A stretch of 64,000 nt of DNA, taken from contig NZ_JACHJV010000001.1 in NCBI RefSeq assembly GCF_014203855.1, positions 2,418,001-2,482,000 of the forward strand, in the 5' to 3' direction. The notes beneath the pieces are model-generated. The model had not been told where the DNA came from and ran no database searches. It saw nothing but the letters and a program-made list of their open reading frames with translations. Origin of the DNA: Kitasatospora kifunensis. GTDB lineage: Bacteria; Actinomycetota; Actinomycetes; Streptomycetales; Streptomycetaceae. The position numbers and the translations under genes are program-made. Below, one piece after another: positions 39,320 to 48,207 of the stretch. The stretch's first letter is position 1; each line of letters opens with the position of its first letter.

Positions 39320-42300
39320 CGAACGCGATCGTCAGTGCTTTGAAGGACGGCACCCAGAAGCTCGGTACCGCGCTGGCCGACAGCGCCGGCAAGGCCGTGC
39401 ACAAGCTCTACAGCGACACCGGCGACGGTGTGAAGAAGGTGGTGGAGAACACCACCAAGACCGACACCGAGCACGCCGGCATCCTGAACAAGCTCGGCAA
39501 GGACCGGGAGAAGGCGCCCGAGCCGCACCCCGGTGGCGGCGGTGACCGGAAGCCGGGCGACGGCGAGGGCGGCTCGCACCCTGGCAAGAGTCCGGAGCAG
39601 GGCGAGGACCCCAAACCGCCGAACCTCAAGGAGGATTCGGCCGACCCGCGCGACACCGCCAAGCCGCCGGGCACCCGGGAGATGCGCAGCGACCCGGTCG
39701 ACATCGCCAGCGGCGAGATGCTGCTCGGTGAGCAGGACGTGGTGCTGGCGGCCGCGCTGCCGCTGGTCCTGAGCCGCACCCACCTCTCCTCCTACCGGGT
39801 CGGGCACTGGTTCGGGCGGTCCTGGGCCTCCACCCTGGACCAGCGGATCGACCTGGACGCCGAGGGCGCCGTGTTCGCGGCCGAGGACGGCACGATCCTG
39901 CACTACCCGCTGCCCGACCCCGAGGATCCGCAGGCGCCGGTACTCCCGTCGGAGGGGCCGCGCAGCGAGCTGCGCTGGGCGGCTCCGGACGGTAGCGCGT
40001 TGCTGATCAGCGACGCCGGCTCCGGGGTGACCCGGCGCTTCGAGCTGCCGGCGGCCGGGGGTGAGCCGGATGGGCCTACCGGGTCTGCTGGGTCTGCCGG
40101 GCCTGCTGGGTCTGCTGGGCCGCGGACCCTGCCGCTGGTGGCGCTGACCGACCGCTACGGCCACCGCATCGAGATCCTGCGCTCGCCCACCGGCGCACCC
40201 GTCGAGCTGCGTCACTCGGGCGGCTACCGGGTCGCGGTGGACACCGTGGGGCCACGCGTCACCGCGCTGCGGCTACTCGGTTCAACATCCGGCTACAGCA
40301 GCCTGATCGAGGCCGAGGACGGGCCACGGCCTGACTCGCTCACCCTGGTCCGGTTCGGCTACGACGGCGCCGGCAACCTGGCCGAGGTGGTCAACTCCTC
40401 CGGCCTGGCGATGCGCTACACCTACGACGAACAGGGCCGGATCACCACCTGGACCGACCGCAACCAGCGCCGCTACCGCTACCTGTACGACCGCGCCGGG
40501 CGGTGCGTGCAGACCCGGGGCGAGGCCGGCCACCTTGACGCGACCTTCGCCTACGACACCGAGCAGCGGATCACCACGGTCACCGACTCGCTGGGCCGAC
40601 ACACCCGCTTCGAGCTGAACGAACTCGGCCAGACCATCGCCGAGACCGACCCGCTCGGCCACACCGTGCGCCGCAGCTGGGATCGGTACGACCGTCCGCT
40701 CAGCCGCACCGACGCGCTGGGCCGCACCGTCTCCTTCGCCTACGACAGCGACGGCAACCTGACCGCCGTCACCCGGCCGGACGGCAGCGTCACCTCGCTC
40801 GCCTACGACCGGCAGGGCCGGGTGGTGCAGCGGGTCAGCCCCGAGGGCGCGCTCTGGAGCTACGCGTATGACGAGCGCGGCCTACCGACCGCCAGCACGG
40901 ACCCGGCAGGCGCGACCACCCGGTTCCGGTACGACGACCGCGGCCTGCTGATCGCCGAGACCGACCCGTCGGGCGCTACCAGGCTGATCGAGTACGACGC
41001 GGCCGGACTGCCGGTGCGGGTCACCGATCCGCTCGGCGGGGTCCAGGAGACGGTCCGCGACGCCTTCGGCCGCCCGGTCGCCGTGACCGACCAGGCGGGC
41101 ACCACGCTGGCAGATTGGACCGTGGAGGGCAGGCCGCTCACCCGGACCGAGCCGGGCGGCGCGGTGGAGCGCTGGGAGTGGGACGGCGAGGGCAACCTGC
41201 TCGCGCACACCGACCCGCTCGGCGGCCGGACGACCCACAGCTACACGCACTTCGACCTGCCCGCAGGGCGCGTCGAGCCCAGCGGCGCGCGGTACACGTT
41301 CGAGTACGACACCGAGCTGCGACTCACCAAGGTCACCAACCCACAGGGCCTGACCTGGGAATACCACTACGACGCGGTCGGCAACCCGTGCGCGGAGACC
41401 GACTTCGACGGCCGCACGCTGCGCTACGAGCACGACCCGGCCGGTCAGTTGAGCGCCAGGATCACCGCCCTGGGCCACCGGATCGAGTTCACCCGCGACC
41501 TGCTCGGCCGGGTCGTCGCCAAGAACGCCGACGGCGTCCTCACCCGCTACGCCTTCGACGCGGCCGGTCGGCTGCGCGCGGCGCAGAGCCCGACCAGTTC
41601 ACTGCGGCGCGACTTCGCCCCGGACGGCACCGCGACGGAGACCGTCGACGGGCGAAGCCTCGCGGTGCGCTACGACAACGAGGGCCGCCGCATCGCGCGC
41701 AGCACCCCCAGCGGGGTGCGCAGCGAGTGGAGTTACGACGAGGCCGGGCTGGCGGCCACCCTGTCGTTCGGCGGAGCCGCGCTCAGCCTCGGCCGCGACC
41801 AGGTCGGCCGACAGACCGCTCGGACATGGGACTTCGGGCTGACGATCCGTCAACTCTGGCGAGAAGACGACCGCTTGGCCGTCAGCTCGGTTGAGCATTC
41901 GGCTGGACCTGTCGGCTCGGCGGGACTCGCCGGCCCGGTGGACGAGACGACGATCCAGCGTCGCGCCTATGACTACCGCGCCGACGGCGGCCTGGTCGCG
42001 ATCGACGAACAGCTCGCCGGGCGGCGCTCCTTCACCCTGGACGGCAGCGGCCGGGTGACCGCCGTGCAGGCCCACGCCTGGAGCGAGTCCTACGTCTACG
42101 ACGAGGCCGGCAACCTGACCGAAGCCCGGTGGCCCGCCACGCCGGGTGCCGCGGACGCCAGCGGGCCGCGCAGCTACCACGGCACCGAACTGACACAGGC
42201 CGGCTCGGTGCACTACGAGTACGACCGGGCCGGGAGGGTGACGCAACGTCAGATCACTGACAGCGCAGGCGGCTTCCAGGTCTGGCGGTACGACTGGGAC

Positions 42301-43587
42301 GTCGAGGACCATCTGGTGGGGGTCACCACACCGGATGGCGAGCGCTGGCAGTACACCTACGACCCGCTCGGTCGCCGCACCGCCAAGCAGCGGCTGGCCG
42401 AGGACGGCAGTACGGGCCCCGAGCGGACCGTCTTCACCTGGGACGGCGGCACACTCTGCGAGCAGACCAGCCTCGCGCCCCAGCTACCGGGTCCGTACAC
42501 CCTCAGCTGGGAGCACGACGGCTACCACCCGCTCGCCCAGGCCGAGTTCATCACCACCGAGGCGGCCGACGGAAGCCGGCAGACCGACCGGCGCTTCTTC
42601 GCGATCGTCACCGACCTGGTGGGCACGCCGACCGAACTCGTCGACGAATCAGGGCAGATCGCCTGGCGGGCCCGGAGCACGCTGTGGGGTACCACCACCT
42701 GGCCCGCCCAGAGCACCACCTACACCCCGCTGCGCTTCCCCGGCCAGTACTTCGACCCCGAGTCCCGGCTGCACTACAACGTCCGGCGCTACTACGACCC
42801 GCAGACCGCGCGCTACACCTCGCCGGACCCGCTGGGCCTGGCCCCCTCGCCCAATCCGGCGAACTACGTGGTCAACCCGCACAGTTGGCTCGACCCACTG
42901 GGCCTGACCCCGCAGCAGTGCGAGGTGGTCCGGGTCTACCGCAAGGAGAAGTGGGACTTCCGCGGCACGCCGGACAACAGCTACCGGGTCGAGGTGGACA
43001 AGGACGGCAACACCACGATCCTGCGTGCGTCCAACAAGAAGAACCCCGACGGCAAGAGCCTGTACGTCAACATGAGCGGCGACCGGACCCACACCGACCA
43101 CTACCAGGCCGACGTGCCCAGGGGCGGCCGGGTCCAGTCCTTCGAGGTCCCGGTGAGCTACCTGGAGAAGGTCCGCGGCAGCGCCGTCCACCAGGACCTG
43201 GACGAGCAGTTGGCGAAGAAGGGCGAGGGGAGCGTGCCCCAGTCGGCCCGTGACGACTGGAAGGGGTACAAGAAGAACGTCCCCGAGATCTCCGACCCCA
43301 CCCAGGGCCCCGACCTCTACGGCATCCCCGGTCCGCTCCTGGGCGATCTGGAGCGGCATATCATTCCGGGCAGCGGTCAGAGTGAGGAGTACGCTCCGAG
43401 CGGCTGGACGGCCACGCACGACGGCAAGCCGATGACCTGGGAGCAGCAGGGCCAGCAGTGGGGCGGCGAGAGCGCGAAGCAGCAGGCGGCCGAAGCGGCG
43501 CTGGCCGCCAAGCGGGCCCAGCAGGAGGCGAACAAGGCGGCGGCGCTGGCCCGCAAGGCCGCAGCCCAGGGCGGCAGCAAGAGCTGA
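39316..43587 (+). CDS. RHS/YD-repeat polymorphic toxin with ART-like C-terminus
   Basis: 1423 residues. Residues 1-110 are helical then Gly/Pro-rich. A DUF6531 module follows (SDPVDIASGEMLLGEQDVVL, LSRTHLSSYRVGHWFGRSW), then about 30 YD repeats (for example FGYDGAGNLAEVVNSSG) forming the RHS cocoon. The RHS core closes with FPGQYFDPESRLHYNVRRYYD and YTSPDPLGL, and a second WLDPLGL at 1192-1197. Residues 1198 to about 1360 are the variable toxin: VVRVYRKEK, SLYVNMSGDRTHTDHY, QSFEVPVSYLEKVRGSAVHQ, PDLYGIPGPLLGDLE. This pattern recalls ADP-ribosyltransferase toxins of the TreTu type (from memory, unverified). A Gln/Ala-rich coiled coil ends the protein. Not a signal-peptide protein; export likely needs the upstream WXG partner. 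Confidence 0.85.
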   Translation: MTNAIVSALKDGTQKLGTALADSAGKAVHKLYSDTGDGVKKVVENTTKTDTEHAGILNKLGKDREKAPEPHPGGGGDRKPGDGEGGSHPGKSPEQGEDPKPPNLKEDSADPRDTAKPPGTREMRSDPVDIASGEMLLGEQDVVLAAALPLVLSRTHLSSYRVGHWFGRSWASTLDQRIDLDAEGAVFAAEDGTILHYPLPDPEDPQAPVLPSEGPRSELRWAAPDGSALLISDAGSGVTRRFELPAAGGEPDGPTGSAGSAGPAGSAGPRTLPLVALTDRYGHRIEILRSPTGAPVELRHSGGYRVAVDTVGPRVTALRLLGSTSGYSSLIEAEDGPRPDSLTLVRFGYDGAGNLAEVVNSSGLAMRYTYDEQGRITTWTDRNQRRYRYLYDRAGRCVQTRGEAGHLDATFAYDTEQRITTVTDSLGRHTRFELNELGQTIAETDPLGHTVRRSWDRYDRPLSRTDALGRTVSFAYDSDGNLTAVTRPDGSVTSLAYDRQGRVVQRVSPEGALWSYAYDERGLPTASTDPAGATTRFRYDDRGLLIAETDPSGATRLIEYDAAGLPVRVTDPLGGVQETVRDAFGRPVAVTDQAGTTLADWTVEGRPLTRTEPGGAVERWEWDGEGNLLAHTDPLGGRTTHSYTHFDLPAGRVEPSGARYTFEYDTELRLTKVTNPQGLTWEYHYDAVGNPCAETDFDGRTLRYEHDPAGQLSARITALGHRIEFTRDLLGRVVAKNADGVLTRYAFDAAGRLRAAQSPTSSLRRDFAPDGTATETVDGRSLAVRYDNEGRRIARSTPSGVRSEWSYDEAGLAATLSFGGAALSLGRDQVGRQTARTWDFGLTIRQLWREDDRLAVSSVEHSAGPVGSAGLAGPVDETTIQRRAYDYRADGGLVAIDEQLAGRRSFTLDGSGRVTAVQAHAWSESYVYDEAGNLTEARWPATPGAADASGPRSYHGTELTQAGSVHYEYDRAGRVTQRQITDSAGGFQVWRYDWDVEDHLVGVTTPDGERWQYTYDPLGRRTAKQRLAEDGSTGPERTVFTWDGGTLCEQTSLAPQLPGPYTLSWEHDGYHPLAQAEFITTEAADGSRQTDRRFFAIVTDLVGTPTELVDESGQIAWRARSTLWGTTTWPAQSTTYTPLRFPGQYFDPESRLHYNVRRYYDPQTARYTSPDPLGLAPSPNPANYVVNPHSWLDPLGLTPQQCEVVRVYRKEKWDFRGTPDNSYRVEVDKDGNTTILRASNKKNPDGKSLYVNMSGDRTHTDHYQADVPRGGRVQSFEVPVSYLEKVRGSAVHQDLDEQLAKKGEGSVPQSARDDWKGYKKNVPEISDPTQGPDLYGIPGPLLGDLERHIIPGSGQSEEYAPSGWTATHDGKPMTWEQQGQQWGGESAKQQAAEAALAAKRAQQEANKAAALARKAAAQGGSKS

Positions 43588-43654
43588 CCCGATCAACGGC
43601 GGCAACCGCGCCGTCAGCGCCGCAAGCCCACAGCACGGAAGGCACGACAGAGCT

Positions 43655-44344
43655 ATGAACGACGACGCAGACAGGGACGCCGGCCTGGACGCAGAGGTGG
43701 ACGCCGGCTGGGACACCGAGCTGGACGAGGAGGACGCGCAGCTCATCGCCGAGCGCGGGCGGGTCGACTCCCCGCCCACCGCGGCCGAGCTCACGGTGCC
43801 CGCCCTCAGCCGCTTCCTGGTGAAGATCGCCGAGTCGTCCACGGCCGCGGAGTACCAGTCCCGGCTGCGCGCGGTGCTCGGCGCCGCACTGGACCACACG
43901 GTGGCCGGGCTGGACCTCGACTACCTCGAGGACCCCGAGGCCCTGGACCCCGATCGGACAGTGCGTCCGATGCCGCAGTGGTTCGAGGCGATCAGCGGCG
44001 AGGGCTCCGCCCCGGCGGACGCCGCCGCGGACGCTGCCCGCGACGCGGCACCGGAGTTCGCCCGCCTGGGCGCCGAGCGGTTCACCGCCGCCGGGCACGG
44101 CGTCGGCCGGCGCCTGGCGGGGTGGCTGGAGCGGTTCGACTGGGACAACACCTTCCGCACCTGGGAGTGGTGGGACGTCACCCGCACCGACGAGCGGACC
44201 GTGAGCATCTGGGTCAACGCCCACGGCGAGGACTTCTTCGCCTGCGAGGAACTGCGCTGGGCCGCTTACACCGCCGGGGCCGTCCAGGTCACCGGGCCGG
44301 ACCTGGTGAACGCCGAGACCTGGCTGGCGGAGCGGGCAGAGTAA
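43655..44344 (+). CDS. Candidate immunity protein for the RHS toxin
   Basis: 229 residues, strongly acidic at the N-terminus (MNDDADRDAGLDAEVDAGWDTELDEEDAQLIAERG), not recognised. The rest is mixed alpha/beta, with an aromatic-rich C-terminal segment (WLERFDWDNTFRTWEWWDVTRTDERTVSIWVNAHGEDFFACEELRWA). There is no signal peptide, as expected for a cytosolic antitoxin protecting against a toxin acting inside the cell. The gene starts 67 bp after the RHS stop, the usual position of immunity genes. Function is inferred from position and charge only. Confidence 0.6.
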   Translation: MNDDADRDAGLDAEVDAGWDTELDEEDAQLIAERGRVDSPPTAAELTVPALSRFLVKIAESSTAAEYQSRLRAVLGAALDHTVAGLDLDYLEDPEALDPDRTVRPMPQWFEAISGEGSAPADAAADAARDAAPEFARLGAERFTAAGHGVGRRLAGWLERFDWDNTFRTWEWWDVTRTDERTVSIWVNAHGEDFFACEELRWAAYTAGAVQVTGPDLVNAETWLAERAE

Positions 44345-44371
44345 TAGACTCTTAGCAGTAAGGGCTATTAC
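44341..44371. promoter_or_regulatory. Small inverted repeat before GNAT gene
   Basis: GTAATAG (44341-44347) is repeated inverted as CTATTAC (44365-44371), an AT-rich patch overlapping the stop of the candidate immunity gene and ending 17 bp before the GNAT start. It could be an operator or promoter element; no regulator is implied. Confidence 0.35.
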
Positions 44372-44388
44372 ACCCAGGGGGATCCACC

Positions 44389-44919
44389 ATGCTGTCCGAG
44401 ACCACCGTGTTCGCCGCCACCGACCGCCTGCTGCTACGCTGCCTCGCTCCCTGCGACGGGCCCGCCGTCTTCGCCGTGCACGGGGATCCGGCCACCAACC
44501 GGTACAACTCCCATGGCCCGCACCGTGATCAGGATCGGAGCGAGGCGATCCTGCAGGTCTGGCTCGCCGACTGGGCCGAGCAGGGCATCGGCTACTGCGC
44601 GGTGAGCCTGCGCACCGACCCCGACACCGTGATCGGGTTCACCGGGACCCGGCTCTTCGAGCTCGACGGGGTGCCCACGCTCAACCTCTACTACCGCTAC
44701 TCCCCTCTCGCCTGGGGGCAGGGCATCGCCGCGGAGGGCGCCCGCGCCGCGCTCACGCGTGCGGCCGAACTGCGCCCGAGCACGCCCGTGGTGGCGCTGA
44801 TCGACGAGGTCAACCTGCCCTCCCGGCGGCTCGCGGAGCGCCTCGGCCTGCGGCACTGCGGCGTCAACGATCCTGAGGGGCGCGGGGTTTACCGGTTCCC
44901 GGGCCAGGCGGAGAAGTAG
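44389..44919 (+). CDS. GNAT family N-acetyltransferase
   Basis: 176 residues. The start TVFAATDRLLLRCLAPCDGPAVFAVHGDPATNRYNSHGP is typical of RimJ/RimL-type acetyltransferases, followed by VIGFTGTRLFE, the acetyl-CoA loop YSPLAWGQGIAAEGARAALTRA and the C-terminal EVNLPSRRLAERLGLRHCG. AGGGGGA lies just upstream of the ATG. It ends 122 bp from the convergent regulator gene. The acceptor substrate is unknown. It is not obviously part of the toxin-immunity unit. Confidence 0.88.
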   Translation: MLSETTVFAATDRLLLRCLAPCDGPAVFAVHGDPATNRYNSHGPHRDQDRSEAILQVWLADWAEQGIGYCAVSLRTDPDTVIGFTGTRLFELDGVPTLNLYYRYSPLAWGQGIAAEGARAALTRAAELRPSTPVVALIDEVNLPSRRLAERLGLRHCGVNDPEGRGVYRFPGQAEK

Positions 44920-45040
44920 CGGCGCCAGGGCCTGCCTGGCGCCAGGAGCCGACGAGCCCCGCGTGGTGCGCCTGCGCCACCACCTCCCCGCTTCCGCTGG
45001 AACCCGGGAGCGGCGTGAGGCCCAGCCGTCCTCGCGGCCG

Positions 45041-45958
45041 TCAGCCCTTCGCCAGCCGCTCCAGCTTGGCCCGGCCCTCCTCGTCGCTGGGGCTGTACAC
45101 GACCAGCCGGGTGCCCTCGCGCGGGCCGAACCACATGTTGGTGTAGTCCATCCGCAGCACCCCCACCTCGGGGTGCAGGAAGCCCTTGTTGCCGTTCCCG
45201 CGGCCCAGTACCTCGTGCCGCAGCCACCTCTCCTCGAACTCCGGGGAAGCGTGCCGCAGCCGGGCCACCAGCGCCTTCCAGGCCGGATCGGCCACGTGGT
45301 CGGCCATCGCACCACGCAGCCGGGCCACCACCTGGTGCTGGGCGGCCTCCAGGTCGAGCCAACGCGCCTGGTAGGCCTGGTTGGTGAAGATCAGCCAGAC
45401 CACGTTGCGGTCCTCGGGCGGCAGTTGGTCGAAGTCGCCGAGCAGCCGCACGCACATCTCGTTGTAGGCCAGGATGTCGTAGCGGCTGTTCAGCACCCAA
45501 CTGGGCAGCAGCGTCATCTGGTCGAGCATCTGCCGCACCGCCGGGGTGATCACCGGGCAGTCCTTGCTGGGCGTGGGGTGGCCGGCCCCGGCCAGGATGT
45601 AGAGGTGTTCGCGCTCGTTGGGGTCGAGCAGCAGCGCGCGGGAGACCGCCTCCAGCACCTGCCCCGACACCTGGATGTCGCGCCCCTGCTCCAACCACGT
45701 GTACCAGGTCACCCCGACCGCGGCGAGCTGCGCGACCTCCTCGCGCCGCAGGCCCGGGGTGCGGCGCCGCCCGGTGCTCGGCAGGCCGACCTGCTCGGGC
45801 GAGATCCGCTCCCGGCGACTGCGCAGGAAGGCGGCCAGCTCCTGGCGGCGCATGTCCGGCACGTGGGACACCGCGGCGACCGGAGCTGGGGAGGGCCCTT
45901 TGCCAGGGGGGTCCACGGCGGGCACGTTGACTGTGGTGGGCGAGTTCGCGATGCGCAT
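45041..45958 (-). CDS. XRE-type regulator with MmyB-like ligand domain
   Basis: 305 residues. The N-terminal helix-turn-helix has the classic MRRQELAAFLRSRRERISPEQVGLP, RRTPGLRREEVAQLAAVGVTWYTWLEQGRDIQVS form, followed by ALLLDPNEREHLYILAG. The C-terminal MmyB-like PAS-type domain contains YDILAYNEMCVRLLGDF, VWLIFTNQAYQARWLD and the end FLHPEVGVLRMDYTNMWFGPREGTRLVVYSP. Such proteins bind fatty-acid-like ligands and regulate adjacent reductases or exporters. It is divergent from a DHA2 exporter across a gap with two palindromes. Start is uncertain: ATG 45853 (MRRQELAA) matches family starts; ATG 45958 gives 35 extra residues. Confidence 0.88.
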   Translation of the reverse strand: MRIANSPTTVNVPAVDPPGKGPSPAPVAAVSHVPDMRRQELAAFLRSRRERISPEQVGLPSTGRRRTPGLRREEVAQLAAVGVTWYTWLEQGRDIQVSGQVLEAVSRALLLDPNEREHLYILAGAGHPTPSKDCPVITPAVRQMLDQMTLLPSWVLNSRYDILAYNEMCVRLLGDFDQLPPEDRNVVWLIFTNQAYQARWLDLEAAQHQVVARLRGAMADHVADPAWKALVARLRHASPEFEERWLRHEVLGRGNGNKGFLHPEVGVLRMDYTNMWFGPREGTRLVVYSPSDEEGRAKLERLAKG

Positions 45959-46009
45959 GCCACCAGCATGCGCCCGGCGCGCGCCCGGGGCGACCCTGGT
46001 GCCTGGTAG

Positions 46010-46043
46010 TCGTTATAACAGGATAACGAGACTCTGGTACCAG
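46010..46043. promoter_or_regulatory. Operator candidates between XRE regulator and exporter
   Basis: TCGTTAT-n6-ATAACGA (46010-46029) and the perfect 10-bp palindrome CTGGTACCAG (46034-46043) lie side by side in the 112-bp divergent gap. They are the likely binding sites of the neighbouring regulator and overlap both promoters. Confidence 0.6.
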
Positions 46044-46070
46044 GGTAGGAACTGCCGGATCGTAGTACCC

Positions 46071-47525
46071 GTGACTCAGCAACTGGTACGCCCACAGGCT
46101 CTCCCCATCAGCTCATCGCACCTGACCACCGCAGCCCCCGCCCGTCACACCCTGACGACCGCCGGCCTGGTCACCGTCCTGCTGGGCGCCTTCCTGCCCA
46201 TGCTGGACTTCTTCATCGTGAACGTCGCACTGCCCAGCATCGACCACCAGCTCTCGGCCGGCCCCGCCGTGCTGGAACTGATCGCGGCCGGCTACGGCAT
46301 CGCCTTCGCCGTCCTGCTCGTCCTCGGCGGCCGCCTCGGCGACAGCCTCGGCCGCCGCAAGCTCTTCCTGATCGGCGTCGCCGCCTTCGCCCTCACCTCG
46401 CTGGCCTGCGGCCTGGCCCCCACCGCCTGGACCCTGGTCGCCGCCCGGGTCGCCCAGGGCGCCTCGGCCGCGCTGCTGGTCCCCCAGGTGCTCGCCATCA
46501 TCACCGCCACCACCGAAGGCGCCCACCGCGCCCGCGCGCTGAGCATCTACGGCGCCGTCGGCGGGATCAGCGTGGTGATCGGCCAGGTGCTCGGCGGCCT
46601 GCTGGTCCAGGCCGACCTGTTCGGCACCAGCTGGCGCTCGGTCTTCCTGCTCAACGTGCCGTTCGCCGTGGTCACCGTGCTACTGGCGCTGCGCTTCGTC
46701 CCCGAGAACCGCTCCGCCGCCCCCAGCAAGGTCGACCTGCCCGGCACCGCGCTGCTCAGCGTCGCGCTGCTCAGCCTCTTCGTCCCGCTGATGGAGGGCC
46801 GGGCGGTCGGCTGGCCGCTGTGGACCTGGCTGATGCTCGCCCTCTTCCCGTTCGCCGCCTGGGCGTTCGTGGTCGTGGAGCGCCGCACCGAGCAGTCGGG
46901 CGGCAGCCCGCTGGTGCCGCTGTCACTGCTGCGGATCCCCGACATGCGGCGCGGCCTTGGCATCGCGGTGCCGTACTTCACCAACTTCGGCGCCTTCATG
47001 TTCATCCTGGCGATCACCCTGCAGCAGGGCCTGAAGCTGAGCCCCGTGAGCGCCGGCCTGGCCCTGGTGCCGCTGGCCATCGGCTACTTCGCCTCCTCGC
47101 TGGCGGGACCGCGCCTGATCGGCCGCTTCGGCAGCCGCGTCATCACGGCGGGCTCACTGATCAACCCGCTGGGGACGGTGGTGCTGCTGGTCACCGTACT
47201 GACCGACTACAGCCACCTGAGCGTCCTCACCCTGCTGCCCGGCATGGCGCTGACCGGCCTGGGCAACGGCCTGATCGGCACCCCGTTGTTCCGCGTGGTC
47301 CTCGCCAAGGTCCCGCTGGAGCGGGCCGGCGTCGGCAGCGGCGTGCTGGCCACCACCCAGCAGTCCAGCCTGGCGCTGGGCGTGGCCACGCTCGGCACGC
47401 TCTTCCTCTCGCTGGTGCCCTCGATCGGCATGGCGCACGGGCTCGCGGTGGTGCTGGGGATCGAGCTGGTGGGCGCGGTCGTCATCACCTACCTGAGCAC
47501 GCGGCTGCCGCGCAGCATGAACTGA
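46071..47525 (+). CDS. DHA2-family MFS drug exporter (14 TM)
   Basis: 484 residues with about 14 membrane helices. DHA2 motifs are clear: LPMLDFFIVNVALPSI in TM1, GGRLGDSLGRRKLFLIGV between TM2 and TM3, and GAVGGISVVIGQVLGGLLV (motif C, antiporter type). It should export hydrophobic or cationic drugs by proton antiport. GTG 46071 (VTQQLVRPQ) is chosen; the SD is weak. Divergent from the MmyB-like regulator, which probably controls it. A hairpin follows the stop. Confidence 0.9.
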   Translation: MTQQLVRPQALPISSSHLTTAAPARHTLTTAGLVTVLLGAFLPMLDFFIVNVALPSIDHQLSAGPAVLELIAAGYGIAFAVLLVLGGRLGDSLGRRKLFLIGVAAFALTSLACGLAPTAWTLVAARVAQGASAALLVPQVLAIITATTEGAHRARALSIYGAVGGISVVIGQVLGGLLVQADLFGTSWRSVFLLNVPFAVVTVLLALRFVPENRSAAPSKVDLPGTALLSVALLSLFVPLMEGRAVGWPLWTWLMLALFPFAAWAFVVVERRTEQSGGSPLVPLSLLRIPDMRRGLGIAVPYFTNFGAFMFILAITLQQGLKLSPVSAGLALVPLAIGYFASSLAGPRLIGRFGSRVITAGSLINPLGTVVLLVTVLTDYSHLSVLTLLPGMALTGLGNGLIGTPLFRVVLAKVPLERAGVGSGVLATTQQSSLALGVATLGTLFLSLVPSIGMAHGLAVVLGIELVGAVVITYLSTRLPRSMN

Positions 47526-47554
47526 GTCACGCTGAGCTGAGCTGATGGGAGATC

Positions 47555-47586
47555 AGCCCTCGTCCGGCCCGCGCCGGGCGAGGGCT
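47555..47586 (+). terminator. Terminator after DHA2 exporter
   Basis: A 14-bp stem with one G-U pair (47555-47568 with 47573-47586) and a 4-nt loop, 30 bp after the exporter stop; a weak T-containing tract follows. Confidence 0.75.
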
Positions 47587-47631
47587 CCTATTGTGTTCGC
47601 CCGCCCCGCCCGACCCTGCCAGGATTCACCC

Positions 47632-48207
47632 ATGACCCACCCCGACCTGACCCGCCCCGCCGACACCCGCACCCGGGCCGACCTCGCCGCCCTGGTCGCG
47701 GCCGGGGCCAGGCCCAAGTACCTCTTCTTCTGGGGCCACCAGCCGCAGCGCGACGGCCGGATCGGGTCCGGCGCGCTGAGCCAGTGGTGGCCCTCGGCGT
47801 TCACCGTCGACGGTGTCGCGTACGCCTCCGCCGAGCACTGGATGATGGCCGGCAAGGCCCGGCTCTTCGCGGACGGCGAGACCGAGGCGCGGATCCTGGC
47901 CGCGCGCACCCCGGCCGAGGCGAAGAAGCTCGGACGACTGGTGCGAGGCTTCGACGAGGAGCGGTGGGCGGCCGAACGGTTCGGGCTCGTGGTGGCGGGC
48001 AGCGTGGCCAAGTTCGGGCAGGACGAGGCGCTGCGCGACTACCTGCTCGGCACCGGCAACCGGGTGCTGGTGGAGGCCAGCCCGCTGGACCGGGTCTGGG
48101 GGATCGGCCTGGCCGCCCACGAGTTGGGGGCCGAGGATCCGAACCGCTGGCGCGGGCTCAACCTGCTGGGCTTCGCCCTGATGGCGGCCCGCGAGCAGCT
48201 GGCCTAG
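47632..48207 (+). CDS. NADAR family protein (YbiA-like N-glycosidase)
   Basis: 191 residues, of which the central part is a NADAR domain: YLFFWGHQP, LSQWWPSAFTVDGVAYASAEHWMMAGKARLF, ILAARTPAEAKKLGRLVRGFDEERWAAERF, VAKFGQDEALRDYLLGTGNRVLVEASPLDRVWGIGL. YbiA-type enzymes hydrolyse the N-glycosidic bond of damaged riboflavin intermediates, and other NADAR proteins reverse ADP-ribosylation of guanine. The conserved W-S-F, E-H-x-M and D-x-x-W-G motifs are present. The TAG stop overlaps a palindromic repeat by 2 nt. The nearby ART-like RHS toxin makes an ADP-ribose role attractive but unproven. Confidence 0.9.
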   Translation: MTHPDLTRPADTRTRADLAALVAAGARPKYLFFWGHQPQRDGRIGSGALSQWWPSAFTVDGVAYASAEHWMMAGKARLFADGETEARILAARTPAEAKKLGRLVRGFDEERWAAERFGLVVAGSVAKFGQDEALRDYLLGTGNRVLVEASPLDRVWGIGLAAHELGAEDPNRWRGLNLLGFALMAAREQLA

